64,000 nucleotides of DNA, from contig JAJEKV010000010.1 of NCBI GenBank assembly GCA_021234155.1, positions 24,195,335 through 24,259,334 of the forward strand, written 5' to 3'. Positions within the stretch are counted from its first letter, which is position 1, and every line of letters starts with the position of its first letter. The stretch is from Isoetes taiwanensis. Lineage: Eukaryota > Streptophyta > Lycopodiopsida > Isoetales > Isoetaceae. The notes beneath the pieces are model-generated. The model did not search any database, had not been told where the DNA came from, and saw only the letters and a program-made list of their open reading frames with translations. The position numbers and the translations under genes are program-made. Shown piece by piece: positions 44,250 through 53,360 of the stretch.

Positions 44250-46274
44250 ATGGCCACCACACAAAGATTTCCTCAGCTTCAAGCATCTGCTCCACGAGAT
44301 CCGGCTCTTTTTGAGTCCACAAATTTCACAGCACCAACTTTCAGAGAAACCCTAACGGGCCCGAGTCGAGATGTTGCAGAACGCCATGGGCTGCTCTTCA
44401 TGTCCACCATGGACCTACCTGCACCAGATCTAGCGCAACTCCGCCAGTTTGTGGCTCACATGGTTAACACAACCGATGGCTATGAGACCACAGTTGACGG
44501 GACCAAAATTTCGCTTACTGCGGGCCTCCTTTCTGAGGTATTTAAAATTCCCTTTCGGAAACCTTGTTTATCTTGCACTGCAATCAATGATCAGGATGTC
44601 TCTGTGTATGGCGCACTTTCTTACCAAGCCACTGTCCACCGGCTTTCCAACATCGCCAAACCTCATGACTCTTTTGTCAAATTCTTATGGAGAAAATTCT
44701 ATGGGTATTCTATCAAGAACACCCACATCAATAAACCCTTCTACAATGTTGTCATCATGGCAATCAATTCCCCTCTTGATCTGGACTGGAACCACATTTT
44801 GCTCTTCCGTCTTCTTCACGAAATTGATCGAGTCCGGGCGAACCCTTCTTCAAGCTCTGAAACCTCTATGGGAGCCCATTTGCAAGCCCTAATCCGTCAT
44901 CACTGCCCTACCCCTGTTTCTTCCAGATCCTCCACTCAGTCTTATCATACTCTTCCCAAAAACCCTCCGGGGGAACCTTTAAAAATCCTCAGTCCTCTCA
45001 TCCTTCTCAGAAAAAAACCACCTCTCATGTCACACTTTCTTCCACTGAAAGCATGCTCCATCACTCTCGAGCAAAACTCTCAGACGTCACAAACTCAACA
45101 TCAGCAGGGCCCTGTGCCACATCCTACCCGGCAGGCCCTTTATCAATATCAGCAAGAAGTTCAAGCAGCTGTCCACAAGCTCCAGGACTCCAACGAAACA
45201 TTTATGAATGGAGTTCAAGCTTACATGGAAGCCTCAGAGGCTGCTCACAGGGATTTTCAAGCTGCAACTGCGCGCATCATCTCCCTGGAAGATCAACTGC
45301 AAGACAAGCACGAGGCTCTGTTACAGACCCGTGACTCTCTCAAGGAAGCCACAGATAAATATAATCTGCTGGCTGATCAACAGGCCGATCTCCAGAAGAC
45401 CCTGGAAGATCTGGTGCTTCAACTCAAAGCCAAGGACACCCGCCTTGAAGCACAAGAGAAAGCATTCAGCGACACTCAGAAGCTGTACACAGAGCTTTCT
45501 CAGAATTACACATCTCAGGTCCACGACCTTACCGAGCGCACAGCTCGCGTCACGGAGTTGGAGACTCAGCTCTCCACGATGACCGGTCAACTCCAGCTCC
45601 TTCAGCACCCACTTCATGACGCAGACAAGCAGAAAATCATTGACGATGCAGAAATTGCCACTCTTCGGCTTCAACATACTACTCATGCCACATCATCCTC
45701 TCAGGGCAACGTCTCTCAACGCCGGGCCAAGGATCAGTCACGCCTTTTACTTGAAAAGGAAAATCAGATCCGTGACCTGGAACTCCAGCTCCAGCACGCT
45801 ATTCAATCTGCGGAAGATGCTCAACAGAAGCAGGATGGCTATCTTGACATCGCAGTCCGCATTACAGAAGATTTCTGCCGTCCCACTAGCTATTTGGATT
45901 ATGTGGTTGCCCGACGCCACCAATTCCTTCTGAAGTGGTATGCAGCAGGAGGTCAAGTCAATACACAACCCTTACGCAGTAGGGACTTTCTCCGGATCTG
46001 GCCAGACCTTTCCATTGCAGATAAAGGCTTGCTCTGTGCCCTTTTGGTCTATGCGCAGATCACCTGTGAAGATCCTGACTTACTCACCTTCAGGGTTGTT
46101 CAGCCCATGGCTTATGTCTTCCATGATTTTTATCTGGCTGACACGCACGATCAATTTAGTGATGAAGCACACCGCATTTTTCAGGGTGACTTAATGCTGC
46201 TTGGCTGTTACATGATTCCAACCCCTATTTCAGCAATCATGATCAAACTCATACCTTTGCCACGGAGTACATGA
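44250..46274 (+). CDS. envelope-position ORF with long coiled coil
   Basis: 674 codons, MATTQRFPQL start. The N-terminal about 220 residues resemble the putative plant transposon protein domain found in Athila-type elements (LRQFVAHMVN, LTAGLLSEVFKIP and LDLDWNHILLFRLLHEI). Residues about 290-540 form a Gln/Glu/Leu-rich heptad coiled coil (for example ARIISLEDQLQDKHEALLQT). The remainder resumes a globular region. I see no signal peptide or transmembrane segment, so it is not an obvious envelope protein. The last about 15 codons follow a frameshift near 46225; homologous sequence continues downstream. Confidence 0.65.
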   Translation: MATTQRFPQLQASAPRDPALFESTNFTAPTFRETLTGPSRDVAERHGLLFMSTMDLPAPDLAQLRQFVAHMVNTTDGYETTVDGTKISLTAGLLSEVFKIPFRKPCLSCTAINDQDVSVYGALSYQATVHRLSNIAKPHDSFVKFLWRKFYGYSIKNTHINKPFYNVVIMAINSPLDLDWNHILLFRLLHEIDRVRANPSSSSETSMGAHLQALIRHHCPTPVSSRSSTQSYHTLPKNPPGEPLKILSPLILLRKKPPLMSHFLPLKACSITLEQNSQTSQTQHQQGPVPHPTRQALYQYQQEVQAAVHKLQDSNETFMNGVQAYMEASEAAHRDFQAATARIISLEDQLQDKHEALLQTRDSLKEATDKYNLLADQQADLQKTLEDLVLQLKAKDTRLEAQEKAFSDTQKLYTELSQNYTSQVHDLTERTARVTELETQLSTMTGQLQLLQHPLHDADKQKIIDDAEIATLRLQHTTHATSSSQGNVSQRRAKDQSRLLLEKENQIRDLELQLQHAIQSAEDAQQKQDGYLDIAVRITEDFCRPTSYLDYVVARRHQFLLKWYAAGGQVNTQPLRSRDFLRIWPDLSIADKGLLCALLVYAQITCEDPDLLTFRVVQPMAYVFHDFYLADTHDQFSDEAHRIFQGDLMLLGCYMIPTPISAIMIKLIPLPRST

Positions 46275-47107
46275 AGCAGAAACACTGACACAGGTGCGGA
46301 AACTCTTAGCAAATCCGGAAGATCTTCAATTTGCCCAGATATATATGCAACACCTAGGTGGGTATAATCAGTTGAGGGCTCTTCTTGAAAGCAAGACCCA
46401 ACCCACGGGATGGGTCAATCCTCCGGTATATTCACAGCTATCAGGAGCCCAATGGGACCATTGGTGTCGTGCCTTGGATCAAGATCTTGTTCGGGAATTC
46501 CGAGAGCTTGCTCAACAGCCCACGCCCACGGGTCTGGCGCATTCACCCTATGCTTCATTGGGGCCACCTGCCCGCCCACGGTTTCTCACCTCCGACTGGC
46601 GTCTTCACTTCTGGACACCCGTTATGGACGGCCATGCTGGGTGAACTCCTCCTCAAATTGCCACAGATCTCCGATGGGATCCCCGCTTTGTTCGACGCTC
46701 CCATTGGGAAAATGGTGCCACTCTGGACCATACTGAAAACTGGATTTATGTCGCCAATGAATGTGGTTGGCAGATGCCTGCGCAAGCAGTTTATGGCCTC
46801 ACTCTTTTCCTGGAACGGGCTGCCACCTCCCCTGATCCCTCGGTCCATCGTCAAGCAGGTTTTTGTGCTGCTCTCAAATGCCTTTTGGTAAGCTCCCTAA
46901 ATAGGCAGCGCCCCATTTTCCACTGCAACCCGAATGCCAGCGACAGTGCATTTGGTCTTCAGACTTGCCTCCTCATGGAATGCCAATTTGTTCCCGCCGA
47001 AGCGCACGCTGCTCTTGAAGAAATGGCCGCCTCAGGACTTCTTATTGATGCTCATCCTGCCATTGGGCTCAACACTCCTGCAGCACTGCAAACCAGACAG
47101 GACCTCA
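46275..47107 (+). pseudogene. continuation of envelope-position ORF, frameshifted
   Basis: Fragments of the same protein in changing frames: EDLQFAQIYMQHLGGYNQLR, WDHWCRALDQDLV, a stretch with ENWIYVANECGWQMPAQAVY, and RPIFHCNPNAS to the junction. It stops at 47107, where the sequence jumps into the anticodon loop of a tRNA-Pro gene. The C-terminus, polypurine tract and 3' LTR are lost. Confidence 0.6.
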
Positions 47108-47148
47108 TTGGGTGCAAGAGGTCCCGAGTTCAATTCTCGGAATACCCC
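47108..47148 (+). pseudogene. 3' half of tRNA-Pro gene
   Basis: Starts in the anticodon loop (TTGGGT) and contains an intact T arm and acceptor 3' strand. The 5' half was replaced by the gypsy element. Confidence 0.85.
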
Positions 47149-47532
47149 ATTATGCTTTCTGTGGGGATATCACTTCGTGCAACATTCAATGACATGATCA
47201 AATTAAACACTCTAGGTTGCCTAATGTTACGACGGATGTATTCTAATTCTGTCACTCTAGCAATACGCCAAAGAGATGTATTCTAGTTATATCATTCGAG
47301 TGCTCATTCAAAAATCCCAAGATCAAGTTGTCACTATATCTCAATCTTTATGAATATTTAAAAAGAAAATAATGTCAAAGCAATTGAATATTCATAGAAG
47401 ACAAATTGCTCACGTAAAATAGTTTAATTATCAGCCTAATTGTGAGCTTAAGTAAAAATGTGTACAAGTAAATTGTGGGCAATTTTCACCAACAAGTGCC
47501 AACCTGAGATTGTAGATTCATAGTACGTTTTA

Positions 47533-47604
47533 GGGTATTTGGTCTACTGGTATGATTCTTGCTTTGGGTGCAAGAGGTCCCGAGTTCAATTTTCGGAATA
47601 CCCC
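47533..47604 (+). tRNA. tRNA-Pro (UGG)
   Basis: 72 nt, anticodon loop TTTGGGT. The T stem CCGAG/TTCGG has one G-T pair. The D region reads CTACTGG in place of CTAGTGG, a change of an A-box base that may lower transcription. Confidence 0.85.
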
Positions 47605-47724
47605 ATGAACTATGTCCTTTCTCTTGTTTGATATAAGCATTTAATATCCACTAATGTCACGATTTTAGAGGGATGCAAAGCCAATAAAAATTTATATTTC
47701 ATAATAGCCTCAGAAAACGTCTTA

Positions 47725-47796
47725 GGGTATTTGGTCTAGTGGTATGATTCTTGCTTAGGGTGCAAGAGGTCTCGAGTTCAATTCTCGCAATACCCC
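47725..47796 (+). tRNA. tRNA-Pro (AGG), one T-stem mismatch
   Basis: 72 nt, anticodon loop TTAGGGT. The T stem TCGAG/CTCGC has one mismatched pair. It lies 192 bp downstream of the UGG gene, the same spacing as 5628 to 5820. Confidence 0.85.
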
Positions 47797-48050
47797 ATGA
47801 ACTATGGTGTTTCATTTATCTTATATTATAATGATTTATCTTATATTATAATGTTTAGTTGTAATTCCTGGATTTGGATCCAGCCCTAGATTGGTTGGCT
47901 GAGATCCATCTTAGTAATTTCGATGGTCAGGATTTTTAGGGCGATTTTTAGGGCTTGCAAAAACGGAGAGAAGCGCGGGGATTTGGCATGGCTCCTCCGG
48001 CCAAAGAATGAGATGCCTATACATTTACAATCGTAATGGTGTGTGCTGCA

Positions 48051-48251
48051 TTACCATGTATGGGATAGACACCCTTCTCCACATTGAGCCCCATCGGGAT
48101 CACAAGCTCATGTTAGGGCTTCTCTTCTCTAGGTTTTCGATTCCGGCACCATTACCATGTATGGGATAGACACCCTTCTCCACATTGAGCCCACACCAGG
48201 ATCACAAGCTCATGTTCGGGCTTCTCTTCTCTAGGTTTTCGATTCCGGCAA
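48051..48251. repeat. tandem duplication, about 101 bp
   Basis: Two copies of a ttaccatgtatgggataga...ttttcgattccggca unit, starting at 48051 and 48152, with a few differences in the middle. The gene content is unknown; it may be captured leader DNA. Confidence 0.8.
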
Positions 48252-48862
48252 GATCGATGGTCTCATTTAGTATCTCTTGAAGTGAGATGATTTTTTCCTA
48301 TCTCACGGAAACTTCATTGCCGACCATGCATACTGCAGTGGAGGTATACACCATACTGCTACTTTCGTTTGTATAAAAGATGAATACAAAAGTTAAATTC
48401 TCTTTGGCTCTTCATGGCTTTGCTAGAAGAGTTGGGTTGTTGGCTATGTTTTGTATAAGGAAGCTTTTCTTCTTGCTCCAAATATAAACAATTCTGAGCT
48501 TTGTTGGTTGCTTCTGAATAGCATTTGGCATTCAGATGGGCATCCACTTGCTAGCATTCTGTGTGCATAGTATCAGGGCCATGATTTATAACCTTAATCC
48601 ATCTTGGCCGAAGTATATCTCTGCTTAAGCATGTCATACTTACATGGAGCTAGACTGGACCAACCTAAATATATGGCAGCAGAATTGGACTTGCAAACGC
48701 CATAGCTGCAGCAAGTCTAGCCTTATCTAGCTCTCTGTTTGTTTTTTCTGTTTGTTTTGTTGTGGGTTGAGAGGTCTCATAATGCCTAATCTTTCGTTTC
48801 TTTTATTGTACAGATAATGCATGCTAATGAAGTGGCCTCTTTGTCATTTTCTGTTGGAACAG

Positions 48863-48937
48863 GCAAAGGTCATCCGGTGCAGAAGGTGATCCTCTTAAAG
48901 AGGCAGCCAACATCAACAAGTCTCTTCTAACACTTGG
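48863..48937 (+). pseudogene. kinesin motor-domain exon fragment
   Basis: Between an acceptor (tggaacag) and a donor (GTATGC) the frame reads QRSSGAEGD, then LKEAANINKSLLTLG. This is the segment after the kinesin switch II region (consensus SGAEGxRLKEAxxINxSLxxLG). It is a single 75 bp exon with its splice sites inside Helitron E, a captured piece rather than a gene. Confidence 0.88.
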
Positions 48938-48939
48938 GT

Positions 48940-50080
48940 ATGCATGTCACATTTTATAGCCCAAATAATACAGACCTCTGATAATAAACCTATCCATGCG
49001 GGCAAGTTATCATGGCATTAGTGCAAAAAGTGCGCCGATTTTCATATTCCGCTTGTTGCTTCGTGGAAATTATTTTGTATGTTTCTTTGCTATACTGTTT
49101 CAAATTGATCACAGCTTTGTTGTTCGGGGAATAAAATTCGAGCTAAAGTGGGAGCTTTGATGCGGTGGAGCATTGTGCTACATTATTATGTTGCAGCAGT
49201 TTTTCAGGGGCCATGGCTAGGAAGGCACCCGGATCGAGGGCTTATGTCTTTGTATTTATTGGTCCGGCTTGGCTCTTGCTCTTCATTCCTCAAAAAAGAG
49301 GTAAAAGAAAGAGTATCTTGGAAAAGACACTAGGGTGGGTTCAAGGAAAATCTCAACACTTTGCTACAAAGAAAAAAGGACCTGTGCTTTCACGCCGATG
49401 TGGAAGCAAGCATATTGTTTACAAGGATATGTGTGGTAAACATTTGTTAGTACCTAACATCATCACACCATAATCATTCTTTGTGTCATGCCTCAATATG
49501 ACCATGCATCTCTCTACATCTTCAAGTATTAAGACATTCAGATGGTTCAAACTTCATTCAAAAATACCACTCTACATTAAGAAATACCATACCACTCTAC
49601 ATTAATAGATATGGTGCAGATAGAGGTAATCAAGCACAATGTCCATGATGTTCTTGCCATCATTAATCAACTTATATAATTATATTTTAGCATTCTGCGG
49701 TTGGAGTCTTGGCACAAAACCGAAGAGTTCGCTATATAGTATGTGTGCACTTTGCCAATATTCTGTAACTCTAATAAAAGGTTCATTTTCTTTGCTCCAA
49801 AATAGTGCTCCTGAGCAATCGCTAATGTAGGCTTGATTCATCATCTGACTAATACGGGGTTTGGACGTAGTAATGCTGGCACTTAACAGAAAATGGCAAT
49901 CCATCTGCAGTTGTAAGTTGAAAAGAGATAATAACTCTTTTATGGACGTTACAACAATATCAAAATTGGTTTATCTATATGCTAAATGTATTTCTAATTT
50001 CTACATGTTTCTAAACATTCAACCTATGCGTAGAAAATATTAAGACATTTGATCAAAGGAAATAATACAAAACAAAGAAA
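48940..50080. other. Helitron E interior, unassigned
   Basis: No recognised gene. A 102-codon frame at 49165-49473 has a hydrophobic segment followed by Lys-rich sequence, with no family match. Confidence 0.4.
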
Positions 50081-50081
50081 G

Positions 50082-50134
50082 CCTCCTCCTCCTCCTCCTC
50101 CTCCTCCTCCTCCTCCTCCTCCTCCTCCTCCTCC
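50082..50134 (+). repeat. (CCT)n microsatellite
   Basis: About 17.7 CCT units without interruption. In one frame it encodes a run of 17-18 prolines followed by NSLDYSEEKLKRSK. The proline run may be part of a captured Pro-rich exon or chance. Confidence 0.95.
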
Positions 50135-50414
50135 AAACTCTTTAGACTATTCAGAAGAGAAATTGAAAAGATCAAAACCAATTGCAAATGAGTATATAGA
50201 AGAATCAACAATAACATGTCTAATACCACCAAGAAGCAATATCACTTAATATTATAGGCACCCCAACATTTGCAGGTTCCAAATTATGCCCAGCAACGCT
50301 GGGCACCATAACTAGTTTGATATAAGCATTTAACATCTCACTCATGTCAGAAGGTCAAAGGGATGCAAAGCCGATACAACTTTATTTCTCGTAATAGACT
50401 CATAATATATGTTA

Positions 50415-50486
50415 GGGTATTTGGTCTAGTGGTATGATTCTTGCTTAGGGTGCAAGAGGTCCCGAGTTCAATTCTCGGAATACCCC
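50415..50486 (+). tRNA. tRNA-Pro (AGG)
   Basis: 72 nt, anticodon loop TTAGGGT, fully paired acceptor, anticodon and T stems (CCGAG/CTCGG). This is the best AGG copy in the window. Confidence 0.93.
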
Positions 50487-50870
50487 ATTATGCTTTCTGT
50501 GAGGATATCACTTCGTGCAACATTCAATGACATGATTCAATTAAACACTCTAGGTTGCCTAATGTTACGACGGATGTATTCTAATTCTGTCACTCTAGCA
50601 ATACGCCAAAGAGATGTATTCTAGTTATATCATTCGAGTGCTCATTCAAAAATCCCAAGATCAAGTTGTCACTATATCTCAATCTTTATGAATATTTAAA
50701 AAGAAAATAATGTAAAAGCAATTGAATATTCATAGAAGACAAATTGCTCACGTAAAATAGTTTAATTATAAGCCTAATTGTGAGCTTAAGTAAAAATGTG
50801 TACAAGTAAATTGTGGGCAATTTTCACCAACAAGTGTCAACCTGAGATTGTAGATTCATAGTACGTTTTA

Positions 50871-50942
50871 GGGTATTTGGTCTAGTGGTATGATTCTTGC
50901 TTTGGGTGCAAGAGGTCCCGAGTTCAATTTTCGGAATACCCC
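50871..50942 (+). tRNA. tRNA-Pro (UGG)
   Basis: 72 nt, anticodon loop TTTGGGT. T stem CCGAG/TTCGG with one wobble pair. D region intact (CTAGTGG). Confidence 0.92.
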
Positions 50943-51042
50943 ATGAACTATGTCCTTTCTCTTGTTTGATATAAGCATTTAATATCCACTAATGTCAGGA
51001 TTTTAAAGGGATGCAAAGCCAATCAAAATTTATATTTCATAA

Positions 51043-53335
51043 CTAGTTAAGGTGCCCAGCGTTGCTGGGCATAGCTAGAAACTGTGAATGACATACTGGA
51101 GCAATTGTTAAATGGATTCTTGTTTTTAAAATTGGATAATCAAGAGCATTCGACCACGTTTCACATTTCCCCTTATCTTTTCCGTTTTCCTTTTTCATTT
51201 TGCCTTTGTCTACTATTTTTTTTTTCCTATTTTCCCCTTGCCCCTTTTCCCTTTTTACATTTTTCAATTTACTTTTTTCTTTTTCCATTATTCCATTTCC
51301 TCTTTTTCTCTTTTTTGTTTCTGCTTCCCCATTTTTCCTTTTCTATTTTTCCCTTCCCTTTTCTCCAATTTGTGGTTGCCCTTTTTCCCTTTCCTTGTGC
51401 CCTTTCCCCCCTCTCTTTTCCCATTTCCCTCTTCCCCTTTTCCTCGTGCCCTTCTTTCTAAGTTTTCCTTTCTGCTTTCCCCTTTCCTTTCCCTTTTCCC
51501 TTTCCTTCTCCCCACCTTTTCTTTTTTCCCCTTTTTCCCTTCCCTTTTCCTCTTTTGCCCAGCTCTTCAGTCTTCCTTTTTTTCTAGTGGCCTTTTCCCT
51601 TCCTTTCCCCCCCTCCTTTTTTCTTTTCCCTCTTTCCCTTTCCCTTTTTCCATGTCCATTTTTCCTTCGGTTTCCCCCGTTCCTCACCCTTTCCCTCTTC
51701 CCTTTTTTGCCATGTCCCTTTTCTCTTCTATTTTTTCATGCTCTTTTTTCGCTCCTCTTTTCCCCTTTCTTCACCTTTTTCCTCCTCCCCCTCCTTTTTC
51801 CTTTTTTCCTTCTCTTTTTCTTTTTCTATTTTGCTCTTCCTTTTTATTCACCTCCCCTTTCTATTTTTCCATTTTACCTCCCGTTTTTTCCCTTTTGCCT
51901 TTTTCCATTTGCTTCCACTTTTTTCACGTTTGCCTTTTCCATTTTCAACCTCCTTGTTTTTTCCTTTTTCTATCCCCTCCCCTTTTCACATTCCCTTTTT
52001 CATTTTACCTTATTTTATTTTCCTTTTCTCCCATTCCATCCCCTTCGCTTCCCTTTCCCCTTTACCAATGGCCTTTTTCCCTTCCCTTTTCCTCCTCTCC
52101 CGACCCTTTCTCTATTCCGCTTTTTTTCGTGCCCTTTTTCCCTTCCATTTTTCTCTCTTCCGCCTCCTTTTTATTTCTTTTTTCCCTTTCTTTTTCTCAT
52201 GTCTTTTTTTCCCTTCCCTTTATTTCTCTTCCCCTTTTTACAGTGCCATTTATTCCTTCCCTTTGCCCACCCTTTCCCTCTTCCCTTTTTCTCGTAGTCT
52301 TTTTCTTTCCCTTTCCTCCCTCATTTGTTCTTTTCTTTTTCCCTTTCCCCTTTCCTCCCTCTTTTCTCTTCCTTTTTTCCGCTTCTCTCCTTCTTTTCTC
52401 TTCCTCTTTTCCCCATGCCCTTTTTCCCTTTTGTCCCTCCCCTCACTTTTTCCTTTTACCCTTTCCATCCCTTCTCTCCTCCCTTTTTCTCTTTCCTTTT
52501 TTTTTTTCGTGTCCTTTTTCCCTTCCTTTTTTCTCCTTTCCCCACCTTTTTTCTCTCCCCCTTTCCCACTGTCCCGTTTCGCTCCCTCCTCCTCTCCCCT
52601 TTTTCCCTTTCCATTTTCCTTTCCTTTTTCCTTTTCCCTTCCCTTCTCTCTACCCTATTCCTCATCCCCTTTTTCCCTTCCCTTTTACTCCTGTCCTCAC
52701 CCTTTCCCTCTTCTCCTTTTCATAGTGTCATTTTTTCCTTTATTTTCTCTCTTACTTTTCCTTTCTCGTTTTTGTGCTATTTTGTATTTCCTTTTCCCTT
52801 TTATCCGTGCCTTTTTTGCCTTTCACTTTGCCTTTATCTCCTCCCTTTTCCTCCTTTCCCCACCTTTTTACTCTTCCCCTTTCCCAGTGTTCCTTTTCAC
52901 TCCCTCCTCGTCCCCTTCTTTTTTACCTTTTCCTTTCCCTTTCCCTTTTCTTTCCTTTTCCCTTTTCCTTTTCCCTTCCCTTTTCTCTACCCTTTTCCTC
53001 ATCCCCTTTTCAACTTCCCTTTTACTCCTATCCTCATCCTTTCCATCTTCTTCTTTTCATAGTGTCCTTTTTTTCTTTATTTTCCTTTCCCTTTTTTGTG
53101 CTCTTTTCGCTTTCCTTTTTTCCTTTCTTTCTTTCCCTTTTACCCGTGCCTTTTTGCCTTTCACTTTGCCATTTTCTCCTCCCTTTTCCTTTTCCCTTTC
53201 CTCTTCAGACATTAGAGCATGGCCAATCATGGTGGAGGGAAGTCGTGCGATAAATCTCGACCTCCGAATGCAATCGGATGATCTCAACCATCCAAATTAG
53301 GGTTTCATTCATGACATACTTACGCTATAACATTA
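51043..53335 (-). mobile_element. Helitron C (polypurine type, 5' end split)
   Basis: Minus orientation. The 3' CTAG at 51043-51046 is next to ttcataa; the uninterrupted target ttcataa|tagcc survives at 5799/5800 and 47704/47705. Hairpin at 51054-51070, perfect 7 bp. The polypurine array follows on the minus strand, then the leader (about 53209-53335), which matches those of A and B. The leader breaks off at TAATGTTATAGCG, 10 bases short of the expected TCTTATATTA start, exactly at the 3' end of Helitron D. Confidence 0.88.
51165..53208 (-). repeat. polypurine minisatellite of Helitron C
   Basis: About 2 kb of almost pure C/T on the plus strand (A/G on the Helitron strand) with CATGCCC-like marker words. 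The 520, 495 and 365 codon frames across it are low-complexity artefacts. Confidence 0.95.
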
Positions 53336-53360
53336 CTAGTAAATTGCCCACCGTTGGGGC

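Larger units (their letters stand above)
31568..47107 (+). mobile_element. Ty3/gypsy element, Athila/Tat-like, 3' LTR lost, hAT inside
   Basis: Order: LTR, primer binding site, gag with zinc knuckles, protease, RT, RNase H, integrase, antisense ORF, hAT insertion, sense ORF in envelope position. RT motifs (HFPLPFTDQILEDVAGH, DGFSGYNQI, FQDDFS) fit the non-chromovirus Athila/Tat branch, and no chromodomain follows the integrase. The 3' end stops abruptly in a tRNA-Pro gene at 47107/47108. Codon and word usage (frequent ccacgg) is the same before and after the hAT, supporting one element. Confidence 0.8.
47108..47818 (+). repeat. tRNA-Pro array, middle fragment
   Basis: Array DNA resumes inside a tRNA-Pro gene. 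It contains the truncated tRNA (47108-47148), a spacer identical in layout to 50487-50870, and two more tRNA genes. It ends at ttcattta, where Helitron E begins. Confidence 0.9.
47819..50315 (+). mobile_element. Helitron E (gene-fragment carrier)
   Basis: 5' TCTTATATTATAATG at 47819, with a second copy 20 bp later at 47839. 3' CTAG at 50312-50315 with a perfect 7 bp hairpin at 50288-50304. Flanks are cattta|...|tttgata; the uninterrupted sequence exists at 5908-5920, so the insertion point is directly visible. The leader has the agccctaga...ggctgagatc order related to A and B, but no polypurine array. It carries a kinesin exon and other unidentified pieces. Confidence 0.95.
50316..51042 (+). 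repeat. tRNA-Pro array, right fragment
   Basis: Array DNA between Helitrons E and C, continuous with 47818 once E is removed. It holds two tRNA-Pro genes 456 bp apart. Confidence 0.92.

Noticed and set aside
50049-50249. A formin- or WAVE-like proline-rich protein
   Set aside because: The proline run is a CCT microsatellite, and the flanking residues show no family motif.
51084-53300. 520, 495 and 365 codon frames on the plus strand
   Set aside because: Pyrimidine-tract artefacts in Helitron C; they end in the Helitron leader, not in a gene.
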